DNA from: Erythrobacter sp. CCH5-A1
GTDB taxonomy: Bacteria; Pseudomonadota; Alphaproteobacteria; Sphingomonadales; Sphingomonadaceae
Direction: 5' to 3'
DNA: 64,000 nucleotides
NCBI RefSeq assembly: GCF_001557115.1
Contig: NZ_LSKQ01000202.1
Coordinates: 1 to 64,000 of the forward strand
In this document: in pieces, positions 1-8,293 of the stretch
Layout: every line of letters begins with the position of its first letter
How positions within the stretch are numbered: position 1 is the first letter of the stretch
Program-made: the position numbers and the translations under genes
The notes under the pieces: model-generated
The model's input: only the letters and a program-made list of their open reading frames with translations
Told to the model about the DNA's origin: nothing
Databases searched by the model: none

Positions 1-218
1 GGGGGCGGCGGCGGCGCGGCCACGACGGGTTCGGGAGCGGGCGGCGGCGCGGCAGGCGCGGCCTCGCCCGGCTTGCCGAGCACGCGGCGGCGCTTCACCT
101 CGACCACCACCTTGTTGGTGCGGCCGTGGCTGAAGGTCTGCTTGACCTCGCCCGCATCCACCGACCGCTTGAGGCCGAGGGGTTTGCGGGTGCGCTGGTT
201 GTCGTTGTCGTCGCTCAT
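1..218 (-). CDS. infB: Translation initiation factor IF-2, N-terminal fragment
   Basis: Only the first 72 or so codons are inside the window; the gene continues past the left edge. The protein starts [20 protein letters not shown] and continues with an IF-2 N-terminal segment ([20 protein letters not shown]), then turns into the Ala/Pro/Glu-rich low-complexity linker typical of alphaproteobacterial IF-2. IF-2 is the GTPase that places initiator tRNA on the 30S subunit. It is the last visible gene of the minus-strand run rimP-nusA-ylxR-infB and starts 9 bases after the ylxR-like stop. The GTPase domain cannot be seen, so the call rests on the N-terminus and gene order. Confidence 0.9.
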   Translation of the reverse strand, partial: MSDDNDNQRTRKPLGLKRSVDAGEVKQTFSHGRTNKVVVEVKRRRVLGKPGEAAPAAPPPAPEPVVAAPPPP

Positions 219-227
219 TATCGCTCG

Positions 228-1007
228 TCAGTCCTTCACGTATTCTTCGATATGCGCCGCCCTGCCCTCCGGCCGGTCGGCGTCGCCGGATGCATCCCGG
301 CCCTTTGAGTTCGTCGCGTTCGTCCCGTCGTTCCCGGCATAATGCACCAGCCGGGAGACCGCCTGGAGCACGCGCTCTGCGGCGCGCATGTCGCCGGGAT
401 GGCCGGCGACCCCGAGGTGGACCACGTTGTCGCGGCCCAATGCCACAGACAGCGCGGTGCGGTCCAGTGGCAAGACCGTGCCGCGCTGGCCCGATCCTTC
501 GGCATCATTGCCGACCCGCCAGGCCTGATCGAGCTTGCGGCGACCGTCCTCGCTGGAATCGGAAGCGTGCAGCAGCACGGCGATCCGGCCGCTCCTCGCC
601 TGTTCCTCGATCCGGGCCGAGCCCATTACGATGTTGCCCGAGCGCAGTTCGAGGCCCAGCCGGTCGCCGAGATGACGCGCCAGCGCCGCCTCGACCTTCT
701 CGGGAAGATCGTCGGGAATGGAGAGAGGCGCACCCTTGAAGGCGCGCATCAGCGCCTTCTTGAGGTGGCCATCGGCCAGCGCCTGTTCAAGCTCTGCCCG
801 GCTAACCCCGATCCACGCACCCCGCCCGGGGGCCTTGGCCGCGGCATCGGGCAGCACCAGCCCGTCAGGCGATATCGCCAGACGCACGAGTCCATCCCGC
901 GCCGAGGTCTCCCCGGTGAGGATACAGCGCCGCTCGCTTCCGGCCTTGGCGGGAAGCGACGGCTCAGCGATGTCGGACGTCAGGCGCTCATTGGGTGGAG
1001 TCCGCAT
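228..1007 (-). CDS. YlxR/DUF448 RNA-binding protein fused to an L7Ae-like domain
   Basis: Encodes 259 residues. The N-terminal half (about residues 10-95) has the YlxR fold signature: the RRCILTGE segment, then RLAISPDGLVLPD and GRGAWIGVSR. The C-terminal half (about 105-200) looks like an L7Ae/ribosomal L30e-type RNA-binding domain, a common fusion in alphaproteobacteria. The tail is hydrophilic. The ATG at 1007 was chosen because it overlaps the nusA stop by 20 bases and begins just before the conserved domain; a longer frame reaching 1154 would read into nusA. YlxR proteins sit between nusA and infB in most bacteria and are linked to RNase P or tRNA/ribosome biology; the exact job here is not established. 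Confidence 0.88.
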   Translation of the reverse strand: MRTPPNERLTSDIAEPSLPAKAGSERRCILTGETSARDGLVRLAISPDGLVLPDAAAKAPGRGAWIGVSRAELEQALADGHLKKALMRAFKGAPLSIPDDLPEKVEAALARHLGDRLGLELRSGNIVMGSARIEEQARSGRIAVLLHASDSSEDGRRKLDQAWRVGNDAEGSGQRGTVLPLDRTALSVALGRDNVVHLGVAGHPGDMRAAERVLQAVSRLVHYAGNDGTNATNSKGRDASGDADRPEGRAAHIEEYVKD

Positions 1008-2613
1008 GGGCGGCCTCCTCGGAAGGTTCGTCTTCGAACCAGTGTGCGCGCGCGGCCATGATGATCTCGTTGCCCTGCTCTTCCGACAGGCCATACTCGC
1101 CGAGCACCCCGCCCTTGTCGGTCTCGCGCTGCGGACGACGCTGCGGCGGGCCATCGGCAGTGTTACGGCGGCGCGGCGCTTCGCGCTTCTTGGCGATCAG
1201 CTCGTCGGTGGCGAGATCGGCGAGATCGTCGAGCGTCTTGATCCCCGCCTTGCCGAGCGTGACCAGCATCGCTTCGGTGAGGTGCGGGATTTCGGCGAGG
1301 GCATCTTCCACGCCCAAGCCGCGGCGCACTTCGCGGTGCGCGGCTTCCTGACGCTCGAGCGCTTCCAGAGCGCGGCTCTGAAGTTCCTCGGCCAGTTCCT
1401 CGTCGAAGCCTTCGATGCTCGCGAGTTCCGCGAGGTCCACGTAAGCCACTTCCTCAAGCTCCGCGAAGCCTTCGGCGACCAGCAGCTGCGAGAGGGTTTC
1501 GTCGACGTCGAGCTCTTCCTCGAACATCTTGGAACGCTCGGCGAATTCCTTGGAGCGCTTCTCGGAAGCCTCTTCCTCGGTCATGATGTCGATCTGGTGG
1601 CCGGTGAGCTGGCTCGCCAGACGCACGTTCTGGCCGCGGCGGCCGATCGCGAGGCTGAGCTGGTCATCGGGCACCACCACTTCGATGCGGCCGTCATCCT
1701 CGTCGAGCACGACGCGGCTGACCGTGGCGGGCTGGAGCGCGTTCACCACGAAGGTCGCGGTGTCTTCGGACCAGGGGATGATGTCGATCTTCTCGCCCTG
1801 GAGTTCCTGCACCACCGCCTGCACGCGGCTGCCCTTCATGCCGACGCAGGCGCCGACCGGGTCGATGCTGGAATCGCGGCTGATCACGCCGATCTTGGCG
1901 CGGCTGCCCGGGTCGCGGGCGGCGGCCTTGATCTCGATGATGTTGTCGTAGATTTCGGGCACTTCCTGCGCGAACAGCTTCTTCATGAAGTCGGGGTGCG
2001 CGCGGCTGAGGAAGATCTGCGGCCCGCGGTTGTTGCGCTCGACCTTGGTTATGAGCGCGCGCACCCGCTCGCCCACGCGGGCGGCTTCGCGCGGGATCTG
2101 CTGATCGCGGCGGATCACGCCCTCGGCACGGCCGAGGTTGACGATCACGTGGCCGAATTCGACCGACTTGATCACCCCGGTGATGACTTCGCCCTGACGG
2201 TCCTTGAATTCCTCGAACTGGCGCTCGCGCTCGGCATCACGGACCTTCTGGAAGATCACCTGCTTGGCGGACTGCGCGTCGATGCGGCCGAGATCCACCG
2301 GGGGCAGCGGGTCGACGATGAAGTCCCCCACCTTGGCGCCCGGCTGGAGCTTCTCGGCCTGCTTCAGATCGACCTGCTTGAAGTAGTCTTCGACCACGTC
2401 GACCACCTCGACCACGCGCCACAGCGTCAGATCGCCGGTCAGCGGATCGAGCTTGGCGCGAATGTCGTTTTCCGCGCCATACCGGTTGCGCGCGGATTTC
2501 TGGATCGCCTCTTCCATCGCCTCGATGACGATCGCCTTGTCGATCATCTTTTCCGAGGCAACCGCGTTGGCGATCGCAAGGAGTTCGGCCTTGTTGGCGG
2601 AAATGGCACTCAT
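988..2613 (-). CDS. nusA: Transcription termination/antitermination factor NusA
   Basis: Encodes 541 residues. Order: N-terminal RNA polymerase-binding domain (1-130), S1 domain (about 135-200, with [16 protein letters not shown]), two KH domains (KH signatures include [14 protein letters not shown] and [12 protein letters not shown]), and a C-terminal part with two helix-hairpin-helix repeats ([20 protein letters not shown] and a second near [13 protein letters not shown]). NusA binds RNA polymerase and nascent RNA and modulates pausing, termination and antitermination. Start ATG at 2613 shares one base with the rimP stop (TGATG), indicating translational coupling. The 3' end overlaps the ylxR-like gene by 20 bases. 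Confidence 0.97.
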   Translation of the reverse strand: MSAISANKAELLAIANAVASEKMIDKAIVIEAMEEAIQKSARNRYGAENDIRAKLDPLTGDLTLWRVVEVVDVVEDYFKQVDLKQAEKLQPGAKVGDFIVDPLPPVDLGRIDAQSAKQVIFQKVRDAERERQFEEFKDRQGEVITGVIKSVEFGHVIVNLGRAEGVIRRDQQIPREAARVGERVRALITKVERNNRGPQIFLSRAHPDFMKKLFAQEVPEIYDNIIEIKAAARDPGSRAKIGVISRDSSIDPVGACVGMKGSRVQAVVQELQGEKIDIIPWSEDTATFVVNALQPATVSRVVLDEDDGRIEVVVPDDQLSLAIGRRGQNVRLASQLTGHQIDIMTEEEASEKRSKEFAERSKMFEEELDVDETLSQLLVAEGFAELEEVAYVDLAELASIEGFDEELAEELQSRALEALERQEAAHREVRRGLGVEDALAEIPHLTEAMLVTLGKAGIKTLDDLADLATDELIAKKREAPRRRNTADGPPQRRPQRETDKGGVLGEYGLSEEQGNEIIMAARAHWFEDEPSEEAAHADSTQ

Positions 2614-3179
2614 CAGTCGTCTGCCTTCTCTGTATCTTCTTCGATGAGTTCTTCGGCCCCGCTGGTGTCCAGCGGGCGGGTGGCGGCGATCAGCGCGTCG
2701 GTGAGGACGAGCTTGGCCGTGTGGATTTCTGCGCGCGGCAGGCGAACCTCGCCAGCCTTCACTTCTTTCACGAGGACCATACCATCCTCGAGCCCGCCCA
2801 GCACGCCCTTGTTGACGCGCTGGCCGGCATAGCCCTTGTCCATGACGATGCGGACCTCGTGCCCGGCCCAGTTGGCGAAATCCTTGTCGCGGGTCAGGGG
2901 GCGGTCGATGCCCGGGCTGGACACTTCGAGATGATAGGCGCCTTCGATCAGTTCTTCGCCTGCCTCTTCGGCCGCGTCGATCACGTCCGACACACGGCGC
3001 GAGAGGGCGGCGCATTGATCGATCACCAGCTGCCCGGTGGCCGGGTCCTCGGCCATGATCTGCAAGGCCATGCCGCCGTCGCCTGCCTCGGAGGGCAGAA
3101 ACGCCACGCGCACCAGTTCGAACCCGAGCGCGGTTGCCTCGGGTTCGATCAGCTGGGTCAGGCGGGCGATATCGGCCAT
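2613..3179 (-). CDS. rimP: Ribosome maturation factor RimP
   Basis: Encodes 188 residues. The N-terminal alpha/beta domain ends in the family motif VSSPGIDRPL, followed by the C-terminal SH3-like barrel (about 95-165) and an acidic tail rich in Glu/Asp. RimP assists 30S subunit maturation in the cytoplasm. It is the first gene of the rimP-nusA-ylxR-infB operon; the 170 bases upstream (3180-3349) should hold the promoter, though I could not identify convincing -35/-10 boxes. Confidence 0.95.
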   Translation of the reverse strand: MADIARLTQLIEPEATALGFELVRVAFLPSEAGDGGMALQIMAEDPATGQLVIDQCAALSRRVSDVIDAAEEAGEELIEGAYHLEVSSPGIDRPLTRDKDFANWAGHEVRIVMDKGYAGQRVNKGVLGGLEDGMVLVKEVKAGEVRLPRAEIHTAKLVLTDALIAATRPLDTSGAEELIEEDTEKADD

Positions 3180-3349
3180 GGATTCTTTCGTAGCAGGCTA
3201 TTGCGGCATCGGGACGCCAACGCGGTTTCGGGCCGGCCCCGCAAGGCGCCAGCATCCAAACCTTGTTGTGACAATGTCGGGATTGGCTGCGCATGTAGGC
3301 GGCTTTGCCCGCTTTGGCAAGCATCAAGCGCGCCCTGACGCGACTGGCC

Positions 3350-3769
3350 TCAGCGCTCGCCCGTGACCCAGCGGCGCACCTGATCCCGCAGCGACTGCCT
3401 CTCGCGCTGCTCGAAAACCTCGGCAAAGCTGCGGATCGCGAGCACCTCGGCCTCGCTCATCGGCTCGTCGAAGGCGACCGCGTTGATCCCCCCGTCTCCG
3501 AGGCGCTCACTGCGCACCACCATGCCGAACAGTTCGAACCGGCCGATCTCGATATAGCCCGATTGGCGGAAAGGCGCCGGACTCGCCAGTGCAATCCGCG
3601 CGCCGCTGCGGGATATGTCGAGCAGGATGCAGCCTTGCGTCGCCGTGACCGAGATGAAGCGCGCCGGGATCGCCAGGCGCAGACGGGGCGCAGCCCGGCG
3701 GCCGATTGCCGCAGCAGCCACTGCCGCACCGTCCTGCGCCTGAGTGATGTCATGATCGGCCGCCATCAT
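3350..3769 (-). CDS. PilZ-domain protein, copy 1
   Basis: Encodes 139 residues that are almost entirely one PilZ domain. Both cyclic-di-GMP-binding motifs are visible: an RxxxR element (RRAAPRLRL, about residues 24-32) and a D/NxSxxG element (DISRSGARI, about 51-59). There is no signal peptide or membrane segment, so it should be a cytosolic c-di-GMP adaptor. The C-terminal ending (EVFEQRERQSLRDQVRRWVTGE) closely resembles that of the next gene upstream on the same strand, so the two look like a duplication. Target unknown. Confidence 0.85.
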   Translation of the reverse strand: MMAADHDITQAQDGAAVAAAAIGRRAAPRLRLAIPARFISVTATQGCILLDISRSGARIALASPAPFRQSGYIEIGRFELFGMVVRSERLGDGGINAVAFDEPMSEAEVLAIRSFAEVFEQRERQSLRDQVRRWVTGER

Positions 3770-3861
3770 CCGGCACGATTAACATCGGCACTGTGAAGGT
3801 CCGGTCGGCGGACACCCGGGGGTAGTACGTAGGCGCGGCTACAGCCACGGGCCGCGCGCCT

Positions 3862-4269
3862 TCAGATCGCGCGATCGTCGCTGGTGTCTCCGGTCGCCCA
3901 TTTGCGCGCGGTCTCGATCAGCGCGCGCCGCTCGCGCTCCTCGAAATTCTCGTGGTATCGCCGCGTCTCCAGCACGACGGCGTCGGTGAGCGGCTCGTCG
4001 AACAAAAGCGCGTTGAGGCCGAATTCGCTGCGGGCGACGATCACGAAGTGGTTGATGATCCCGCAGCGCAGGATCGCGCCTTCGCCTTCGCGTACCGCGT
4101 CGAGGATGGCGACCTGCGCCCCGGTACGCGAGAGGTTGAGGAGGATGCAGGTATGCGCCTTTTCGACCGAGATCAGCTGCGCGGGCAGGCTGAGCCTGAG
4201 GCGCGGGGCCGAGCGGCGACCGACCGGAAAGCCCGGTCCATCGGTCGGCTGAGGCTTAGGGTCCACCAT
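3862..4269 (-). CDS. PilZ-domain protein, copy 2
   Basis: From the chosen ATG the protein has 135 residues, nearly the length of the neighbouring paralogue. It has the RxxxR element (RRSAPRLRL) and the NLSRTGAQV element of PilZ domains, and ends NFEERERRALIETARKWATGD, matching the neighbour. The ATG at 4269 is preceded by GGGGGGAGCAAGGG, a strong ribosome binding site. The frame stays open back to 4473, but that extension is Pro/Ala-rich and has no good ribosome site. Likely a c-di-GMP-binding cytosolic protein. Confidence 0.83.
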   Translation of the reverse strand: MVDPKPQPTDGPGFPVGRRSAPRLRLSLPAQLISVEKAHTCILLNLSRTGAQVAILDAVREGEGAILRCGIINHFVIVARSEFGLNALLFDEPLTDAVVLETRRYHENFEERERRALIETARKWATGDTSDDRAI

Positions 4270-4587
4270 CCCTTGCTCCCCCCGCGGCAGATCGGGCGCC
4301 GGGTGGCTGCCCCTGTCGGGGGCGCGCGAATCGGCTCCAGATCCCGGTGCGACCACCGTTAGTTTACCCGAAGCGGGCGCCGGAGACAAAGGCTGCGGGA
4401 GCGTGGCGGAGATATCGGGGCGCATGTCAGATCGCGCTCCGGCAGGGCGCGGCAGGTTGGCCCGCGTCGCCACGCAGATTACCGAAATCCCACAGGAAAT
4501 ATTCGGACAGGTTCAGCACGGTCCCGTTTCGCCCCAGATCGGAGCTTGGCAATAATCGAAAAGACTTTCAAATCCGTTAGAGCCGCG
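4270..4587. other. Gap between pilZ copy 2 and pspF
   Basis: The first 200 bases are an open in-frame extension of the PilZ gene (see that entry). The remainder, about 4474-4587, is less GC-rich and should hold the PilZ promoter and the 3' end region of pspF. I see no clear terminator hairpin with a T-run and no additional gene. Confidence 0.4.
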
Positions 4588-5637
4588 TCAGTCCTGCCCC
4601 TCCATCAGCGCGTGCTTGCGGATGCAATGGCGCAGCTGATCGTAGGTCAGCCCGAGCGCGCGGGCGGTCTGGCGCTGGTTCCAGCGGTGCTTGCCCAGCG
4701 CATGCGCCAGGATCGCGCGCTCGTGCGCGTCGACGGCGGCGCGCAGGTCCTCGATGGAATCGAAGCTGGCGCTCGCAGGTGAAGTGGCGGCGTGGCCCGC
4801 CGGCCCGTTCGGCGTGCCGGACGCGGCGCCGGCGGCGCGACGATGCTCGGGCGGTCGCGGGCGCCACGGGCTGTCAAAGGGATCGAACTGGACATGCGCG
4901 ATCGGCATGTCGTCATTGGCCCAGCGATAAACAGCGCGTTCCACCACGTTGCGCAGCTCGCGCACATTGCCGGGCCAGGGGTGATCCTCGAGCGCTTCTT
5001 TCACGTGGGGGGCAAAGCCCGGCCATCGCTCCCAGTCGAGCTCGGCGGCCATGCGGCGGCCGAAATACTCGGCGAGCACGCCGATATCGCCCTCGCGCAC
5101 GCGCAGCGGGGGGAGCGTGATGACCTCGAAGCTGAGGCGATCGAGCAGGTCGGCGCGGAATTCGCCCGAGGCCGCGAGCGCGGGGAGATCGTCGTTGGTG
5201 GCCGCGACGATCCGCACGTCGACCCGGATCGGGCGCGAGGCGCCAATGCGGGTGACCTCGCCATATTCGACCGCGCGAAGCAGCCGCTCCTGCGCGCCCA
5301 TGCTGAGCGTGCCGAGCTCGTCGAGGAACAGCGTGCCCCGGTCGGCCTCCTCGAAGCGGCCCGCGCGGGCCTTCGTGGCGCCGGTGAAGGCCCCGGCCTC
5401 GTGGCCGAAAAGCTCGGCCTCGATCAGCGTTTCGGGGAGCGCGGCGCAGTTCATGGTGACAAGCGGCTCGTCCCAGCGGCTCGACAGGCGGTGAAGGCGT
5501 TCGGCGATCAGTTCTTTACCCGTGCCGCGCTCGCCGATGACAAGCACGGGGCGGTTCATGGCCGCGGCGCGCGAGGCGCGCTCGACCGCGTCGAGGAAGG
5601 CCCCGGATTGGCCGATGAACTGGCTCTCGAGCTTCAT
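4588..5637 (-). CDS. pspF: PspF, sigma-54 enhancer-binding activator of the psp operon
   Basis: Encodes 349 residues. It begins directly with the AAA+ domain and has no receiver domain, as is typical for PspF. Visible are Walker A GERGTGKE (residues 35-42), the sigma-54 contact loop GAFTGA (81-86), Walker B GTLFLDELG, and a C-terminal Fis-type helix-turn-helix (NQRQTARALGLTYDQLRHCI). PspF drives sigma-54 transcription of psp genes and is held inactive by PspA. The ATG at 5637 fits the family N-terminus; an upstream frame to 5727 would run through the divergent promoter. It is transcribed away from the psp operon, the usual arrangement. Confidence 0.95.
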   Translation of the reverse strand: MKLESQFIGQSGAFLDAVERASRAAAMNRPVLVIGERGTGKELIAERLHRLSSRWDEPLVTMNCAALPETLIEAELFGHEAGAFTGATKARAGRFEEADRGTLFLDELGTLSMGAQERLLRAVEYGEVTRIGASRPIRVDVRIVAATNDDLPALAASGEFRADLLDRLSFEVITLPPLRVREGDIGVLAEYFGRRMAAELDWERWPGFAPHVKEALEDHPWPGNVRELRNVVERAVYRWANDDMPIAHVQFDPFDSPWRPRPPEHRRAAGAASGTPNGPAGHAATSPASASFDSIEDLRAAVDAHERAILAHALGKHRWNQRQTARALGLTYDQLRHCIRKHALMEGQD

Positions 5638-5666
5638 GTCCAAACTATAGTGAAATTCCCCAATGC

Positions 5667-5683
5667 TTGGCAATAGAGGCCAA
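5667..5683. promoter_or_regulatory. Inverted repeat upstream of the psp promoter (candidate PspF site)
   Basis: TTGGC and GCCAA flank a 7-base spacer, about 55 bases upstream of the -24 element in the pspF-psp intergenic region. Distance and symmetry suit an enhancer-binding protein site. A second, perfect 12-base palindrome (GCGGAATTCCGC) is at 5713-5724, between this site and the promoter. Assignment to PspF is inference from position. Confidence 0.4.
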
Positions 5684-5736
5684 CACCTTGTCCGCCCCAC
5701 GCGCGAAAAACCGCGGAATTCCGCCATTCACGCGGT

Positions 5737-5753
5737 TTGGCACAGCCTATGCA
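5737..5753 (+). promoter_or_regulatory. Sigma-54 (-24/-12) promoter of the psp operon
   Basis: TTGGCACAGCCTATGCA contains the invariant GG (5739-5740) and GC (5751-5752) separated by exactly 10 bases, the sigma-54 spacing, with a good TTGGCAC -24 box. It points toward the psp genes and lies beside the divergent pspF. Transcription should start near 5764, about 30 bases before the first start codon. Confidence 0.85.
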
Positions 5754-5795
5754 AAATACCGGGCAACACCACGGACACCAATGGGGAGGCCCACA

Positions 5796-5981
5796 ATGAT
5801 CGACCGCAACGCCAGCCAGGCCAGCTTCTGGAACACCAAACTCGGCCACGCCGCGATGGCCAGCATTGCCGCGATGGTGCTGATGATCGCGCTGTCCTCG
5901 CAGCTTCAGCCGGGCGCGGCCCACGCCGCACCGCTCGCCCATCCCGCGAGCGAAGCCGGCGCCGTGATCGAGATCGCCTGA
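5796..5981 (+). CDS. Small membrane protein, first gene of the psp operon
   Basis: Encodes 61 residues with one hydrophobic segment (about 19-36, AAMASIAAMVLMIALSS), then an Ala-rich, Pro-containing tail that could be periplasmic or follow a signal-peptide cleavage site. A clear ribosome site GGGGAGG (5783-5789) precedes the ATG. It is the first gene after the sigma-54 promoter and ends two bases before the longest possible pspA frame. I do not recognise a family; its role in envelope stress is inferred only from position. Confidence 0.7.
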   Translation: MIDRNASQASFWNTKLGHAAMASIAAMVLMIALSSQLQPGAAHAAPLAHPASEAGAVIEIA

Positions 5982-6273
5982 AGTGGCCGATCCCTTTGAC
6001 CCCCTCGGGCCGGAGCGCCCCTCGCAGGATGTCCCCCCTGCCGACGCCGATCGCATCGCGGTACCCACCCGCAATGTCGATCTTGGCGATGCTCCGGCCC
6101 AACCCTCGCGCCTGCTGTCGGCCGGGAACCCCCTGTCGCGGCTCGACGAGGAAATCGAAGCCTTGCGCCGCAACCCCGGCAAGGGCCAATCTCGCGCCCG
6201 CACCGACGAGCGGCAAGACCCGCGAGTCGCCCCGCTGGACCGCGTCAATTCGTTTCTCGATGGAGTAGCCTTC

Positions 6274-6957
6274 ATGGGCATTTTCAGCCGTACCCGTGAC
6301 ATCATTGCCGCCAATTTCAACGACATGCTCGACAAGGCGGACGATCCTTCGAAGATGATCCGCATGATCATCCTCGAAATGGAGGAAACCCTGGTCGAAG
6401 TCCGTGCCAGCGCGGCGCGCACCATCGCCGACCAGAAGGAGATGCATCGTCACTGCGTGAAGCTCGAAAGGCTCCAGGCCGACTGGGGCGAGAAGGCGCA
6501 GCTCGCGCTCAGCAAGGACCGCGAGGATCTTGCCCGTGCCGCCCTCGTCGAGAAGAAGAAGGCCGGCGACATGGCCGACCAGCTGAAGGCCGAAATCGCC
6601 GTGCTCGACGACGCGCTGCGCGCCTACGAGGAAGACATCGCCAAGCTGCAGCACCGCCTGCGCGAAGCCCGCAGCCGCCAGACCGCGATCGCCGCGCGTC
6701 TCGAATCTGCCGAAAACCGCGTCAAGCTGCGCACGCTGATGAGCACCGAGCGCACCGACGAGGCGCTGGCGCGCTTCGACCAGCTCGAACGCCGGGTCGA
6801 TTACGCCGAAGGCCGCGCCGATGCGCTGCAGATCGCGGAAGGCAAGACTCCGTCGCTCGCCGATGAAATCGCCGCGCTCGCCGGGTCGGACGCGATCGAC
6901 GACGAACTCGCCGCCATGAAGAAGGCGCTCGGCAAGACCGACGAAAAGGGGGAATAA
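6274..6957 (+). CDS. pspA: Phage shock protein A (PspA/IM30)
   Basis: Encodes 227 residues, starting MGIFSRTRDIIAANFNDMLD, the usual PspA start with the amphipathic helix that binds stressed membrane. The rest is the long coiled coil of the family (heptad-rich from about 25 to 185). PspA stabilises the inner membrane and inhibits PspF. The ATG at 6274 has GGAG 8 bases upstream. The same frame is open without a stop back to a GTG at 5983, one base after the previous stop. That would add 97 residues, mostly disordered but containing SRLDEEIEALRRNPG, which resembles the tails of the downstream small proteins. Confidence 0.95.
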   Translation: MGIFSRTRDIIAANFNDMLDKADDPSKMIRMIILEMEETLVEVRASAARTIADQKEMHRHCVKLERLQADWGEKAQLALSKDREDLARAALVEKKKAGDMADQLKAEIAVLDDALRAYEEDIAKLQHRLREARSRQTAIAARLESAENRVKLRTLMSTERTDEALARFDQLERRVDYAEGRADALQIAEGKTPSLADEIAALAGSDAIDDELAAMKKALGKTDEKGE

Positions 6958-6960
6958 GTC

Positions 6961-7266
6961 ATGGATATCGAAGGCGTCATGGCCATCGCCGCCATCTTCA
7001 TCGGCCTGCCGTGGATGGTGCTGCACTACATGACCAAGTGGAAGACCGCGCCCACCATCACCGCCGATGACGAGGTGCTGCTGGAGGAGCTCTACAACCT
7101 CGCCAAGCGGTTGGACGAGCGGATGGACACTGTGGAGCGCCTCGTCGCCAGCGACGATCCGAGCTTCACCCCCGCCCGCCGCCTGATCGCCGATCATGAA
7201 AAGGACAACGAGCAGCTGCGCGAACTCGAAAAGCTGATGCTCGAAAAGAAGGGAACCCGCTCGTGA
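6961..7266 (+). CDS. pspB: Phage shock protein B (PspB)
   Basis: Encodes 101 residues: an N-terminal membrane helix (about 5-24, MAIAAIFIGLPWMVLHYM), then a cytoplasmic coiled coil with the PspB core LAKRLDERMDTVERLVASDD. PspB and PspC form the inner-membrane sensor that draws PspA away from PspF. It is longer than the E. coli protein (about 74 residues) because of a charged C-terminal extension. It begins 3 bases after the pspA stop and overlaps pspC by 4 bases. Confidence 0.93.
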   Translation: MDIEGVMAIAAIFIGLPWMVLHYMTKWKTAPTITADDEVLLEELYNLAKRLDERMDTVERLVASDDPSFTPARRLIADHEKDNEQLRELEKLMLEKKGTRS

Positions 7267-7637
7267 ACAGCCCGCGCACCACGCTTTATCGCGACAAGCA
7301 CAATGGCAAGATCATGGGCGTCTGCGCCGGGATCGCCGACTACACCGGGGTGAATGTCTTCTGGGTTCGCCTGGTGGCTCTGGTCCTCGCCTTCAGCATG
7401 GGCTGGCCGATCTTCGCCTACTTCGTCGCCGGTTTCCTGCTGAACAAGAAGCCGCCCTACCTCTACCGCGACGAGAACGAGCAGAAGTACTGGCAGGGCG
7501 TGCGCCAGAGCCCGCGCCGCACCGCGCGCGAGATCAAGGCGAGCTTCCGCGACATCGACCGCCGCCTGGCCGCAGTCGAAGCCCATTACGTCAGCAGCAA
7601 CCCGCGCCTGACCGCCGAGATCGAGCGGCTGCGCTGA
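7263..7637 (+). CDS. pspC: Phage shock protein C (PspC)
   Basis: Encodes 124 residues. The N-terminal PspC domain contains the GKIMGVCAGIADYTGVNVFWV signature at about 15-35 and the membrane span VRLVALVLAFSMGWPIFAYFVAGFLL. The C-terminal cytoplasmic part ends DIDRRLAAVEAHYVSSNPRL followed by TAEIERLR, which aligns with the coiled-coil tail shared by the following small proteins. It partners PspB in sensing inner-membrane stress. The start overlaps the pspB stop by 4 bases. Confidence 0.93.
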   Translation: MNSPRTTLYRDKHNGKIMGVCAGIADYTGVNVFWVRLVALVLAFSMGWPIFAYFVAGFLLNKKPPYLYRDENEQKYWQGVRQSPRRTAREIKASFRDIDRRLAAVEAHYVSSNPRLTAEIERLR

Positions 7638-7670
7638 ACCTTCGAACCCAAAAAACAGGGGACACGTACA

Positions 7671-7982
7671 ATGGAAGGCATGATGGCCCTTTCGATCCCG
7701 ATCTTCGCTCTGTTGATCCCGATCGTTGCCCTTTGGACCAAGCACCAGCAGAAGATGGCCGAGATGCAGGTCGGCGCCACCGCCGAGCAGACCGCAGAGA
7801 AGGCCGCGCAATATGTCGGCCAGATCCAGCGGCTCGAGGATCGGGTGCGCGTGCTCGAACGCATCGTCACCGACCGCGGCTACGACATCGCCACTCAGAT
7901 CGAAGCCCTGCGCGACCAGCGCCGGGTGGATGAAGAGGGCGCGGGCGTGCCGCCCGGTCTCGAGAAGAAGGAGCGCGTGTGA
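7671..7982 (+). CDS. PspB-like small membrane protein 1
   Basis: Encodes 103 residues: an N-terminal hydrophobic helix (MALSIPIFALLIPIVALW, about 5-22), a short charged linker, then the tail motif RVRVLERIVTDRGYD-IATQIEALR (about 58-82). The motif corresponds to the C-terminal coiled coil of PspB. It is the first of seven related genes. Its stop is fused with the next start (TGATG). PspB-type membership is my inference from layout and motif. Confidence 0.8.
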   Translation: MEGMMALSIPIFALLIPIVALWTKHQQKMAEMQVGATAEQTAEKAAQYVGQIQRLEDRVRVLERIVTDRGYDIATQIEALRDQRRVDEEGAGVPPGLEKKERV

Positions 7983-8293
7983 TGGAACCTGGTAGTGCGA
8001 TGTTCATCCTGCTGATCGTGACGGTTTGCACGGCCGGCTGGCTCGTCAACAACTGGATCCGCGCCAAGCACGGCTACCCGCTTGAGGACGAGTGGGGCGG
8101 CAAGACTGCAAAGCCCGATCAGGCCGAGGCCCGGCGCCTCGCGGCCGAGAACAAGGCGCTGCACGACAAGCTCGACGCGATGCAGGACCGCATGATCGTG
8201 CTCGAGAAGATCGTCACCGACCGCGGCTATTCGCTCAGCGCCGAGATCGAGGCCCTGCGCGAGACGCCGGCCCTGGGCAAGGAGCGCGTGTGA
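7982..8293 (+). CDS. PspB-like small membrane protein 2
   Basis: Encodes 103 residues. An N-terminal membrane helix (about 4-22) is followed by AKHGYPLEDEWGG, a polar coiled coil (AEARRLAAENKALHDKLDAM) and the shared tail DRMIVLEKIVTDRGYSLSAE-IEALR. The KHGYPLE/W box is also present in the next protein, so genes 2 and 3 are the closest pair. The start codon overlaps the upstream stop (TGATG), and the downstream gene is coupled the same way. Confidence 0.8.
   Translation: MEPGSAMFILLIVTVCTAGWLVNNWIRAKHGYPLEDEWGGKTAKPDQAEARRLAAENKALHDKLDAMQDRMIVLEKIVTDRGYSLSAEIEALRETPALGKERV

Noticed and set aside
718..2832. Long plus-strand open frame of about 700 codons opposite nusA
   Set aside because: It is the antisense shadow of nusA and the ylxR-like gene in GC-rich DNA. 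It has no family resemblance or ribosome site, while the minus strand encodes full NusA domains.
5663..6268. Plus-strand open frame of 201 codons over the psp promoter
   Set aside because: It would begin upstream of the sigma-54 promoter and is out of frame with the small membrane protein and PspA, which have proper ribosome sites.
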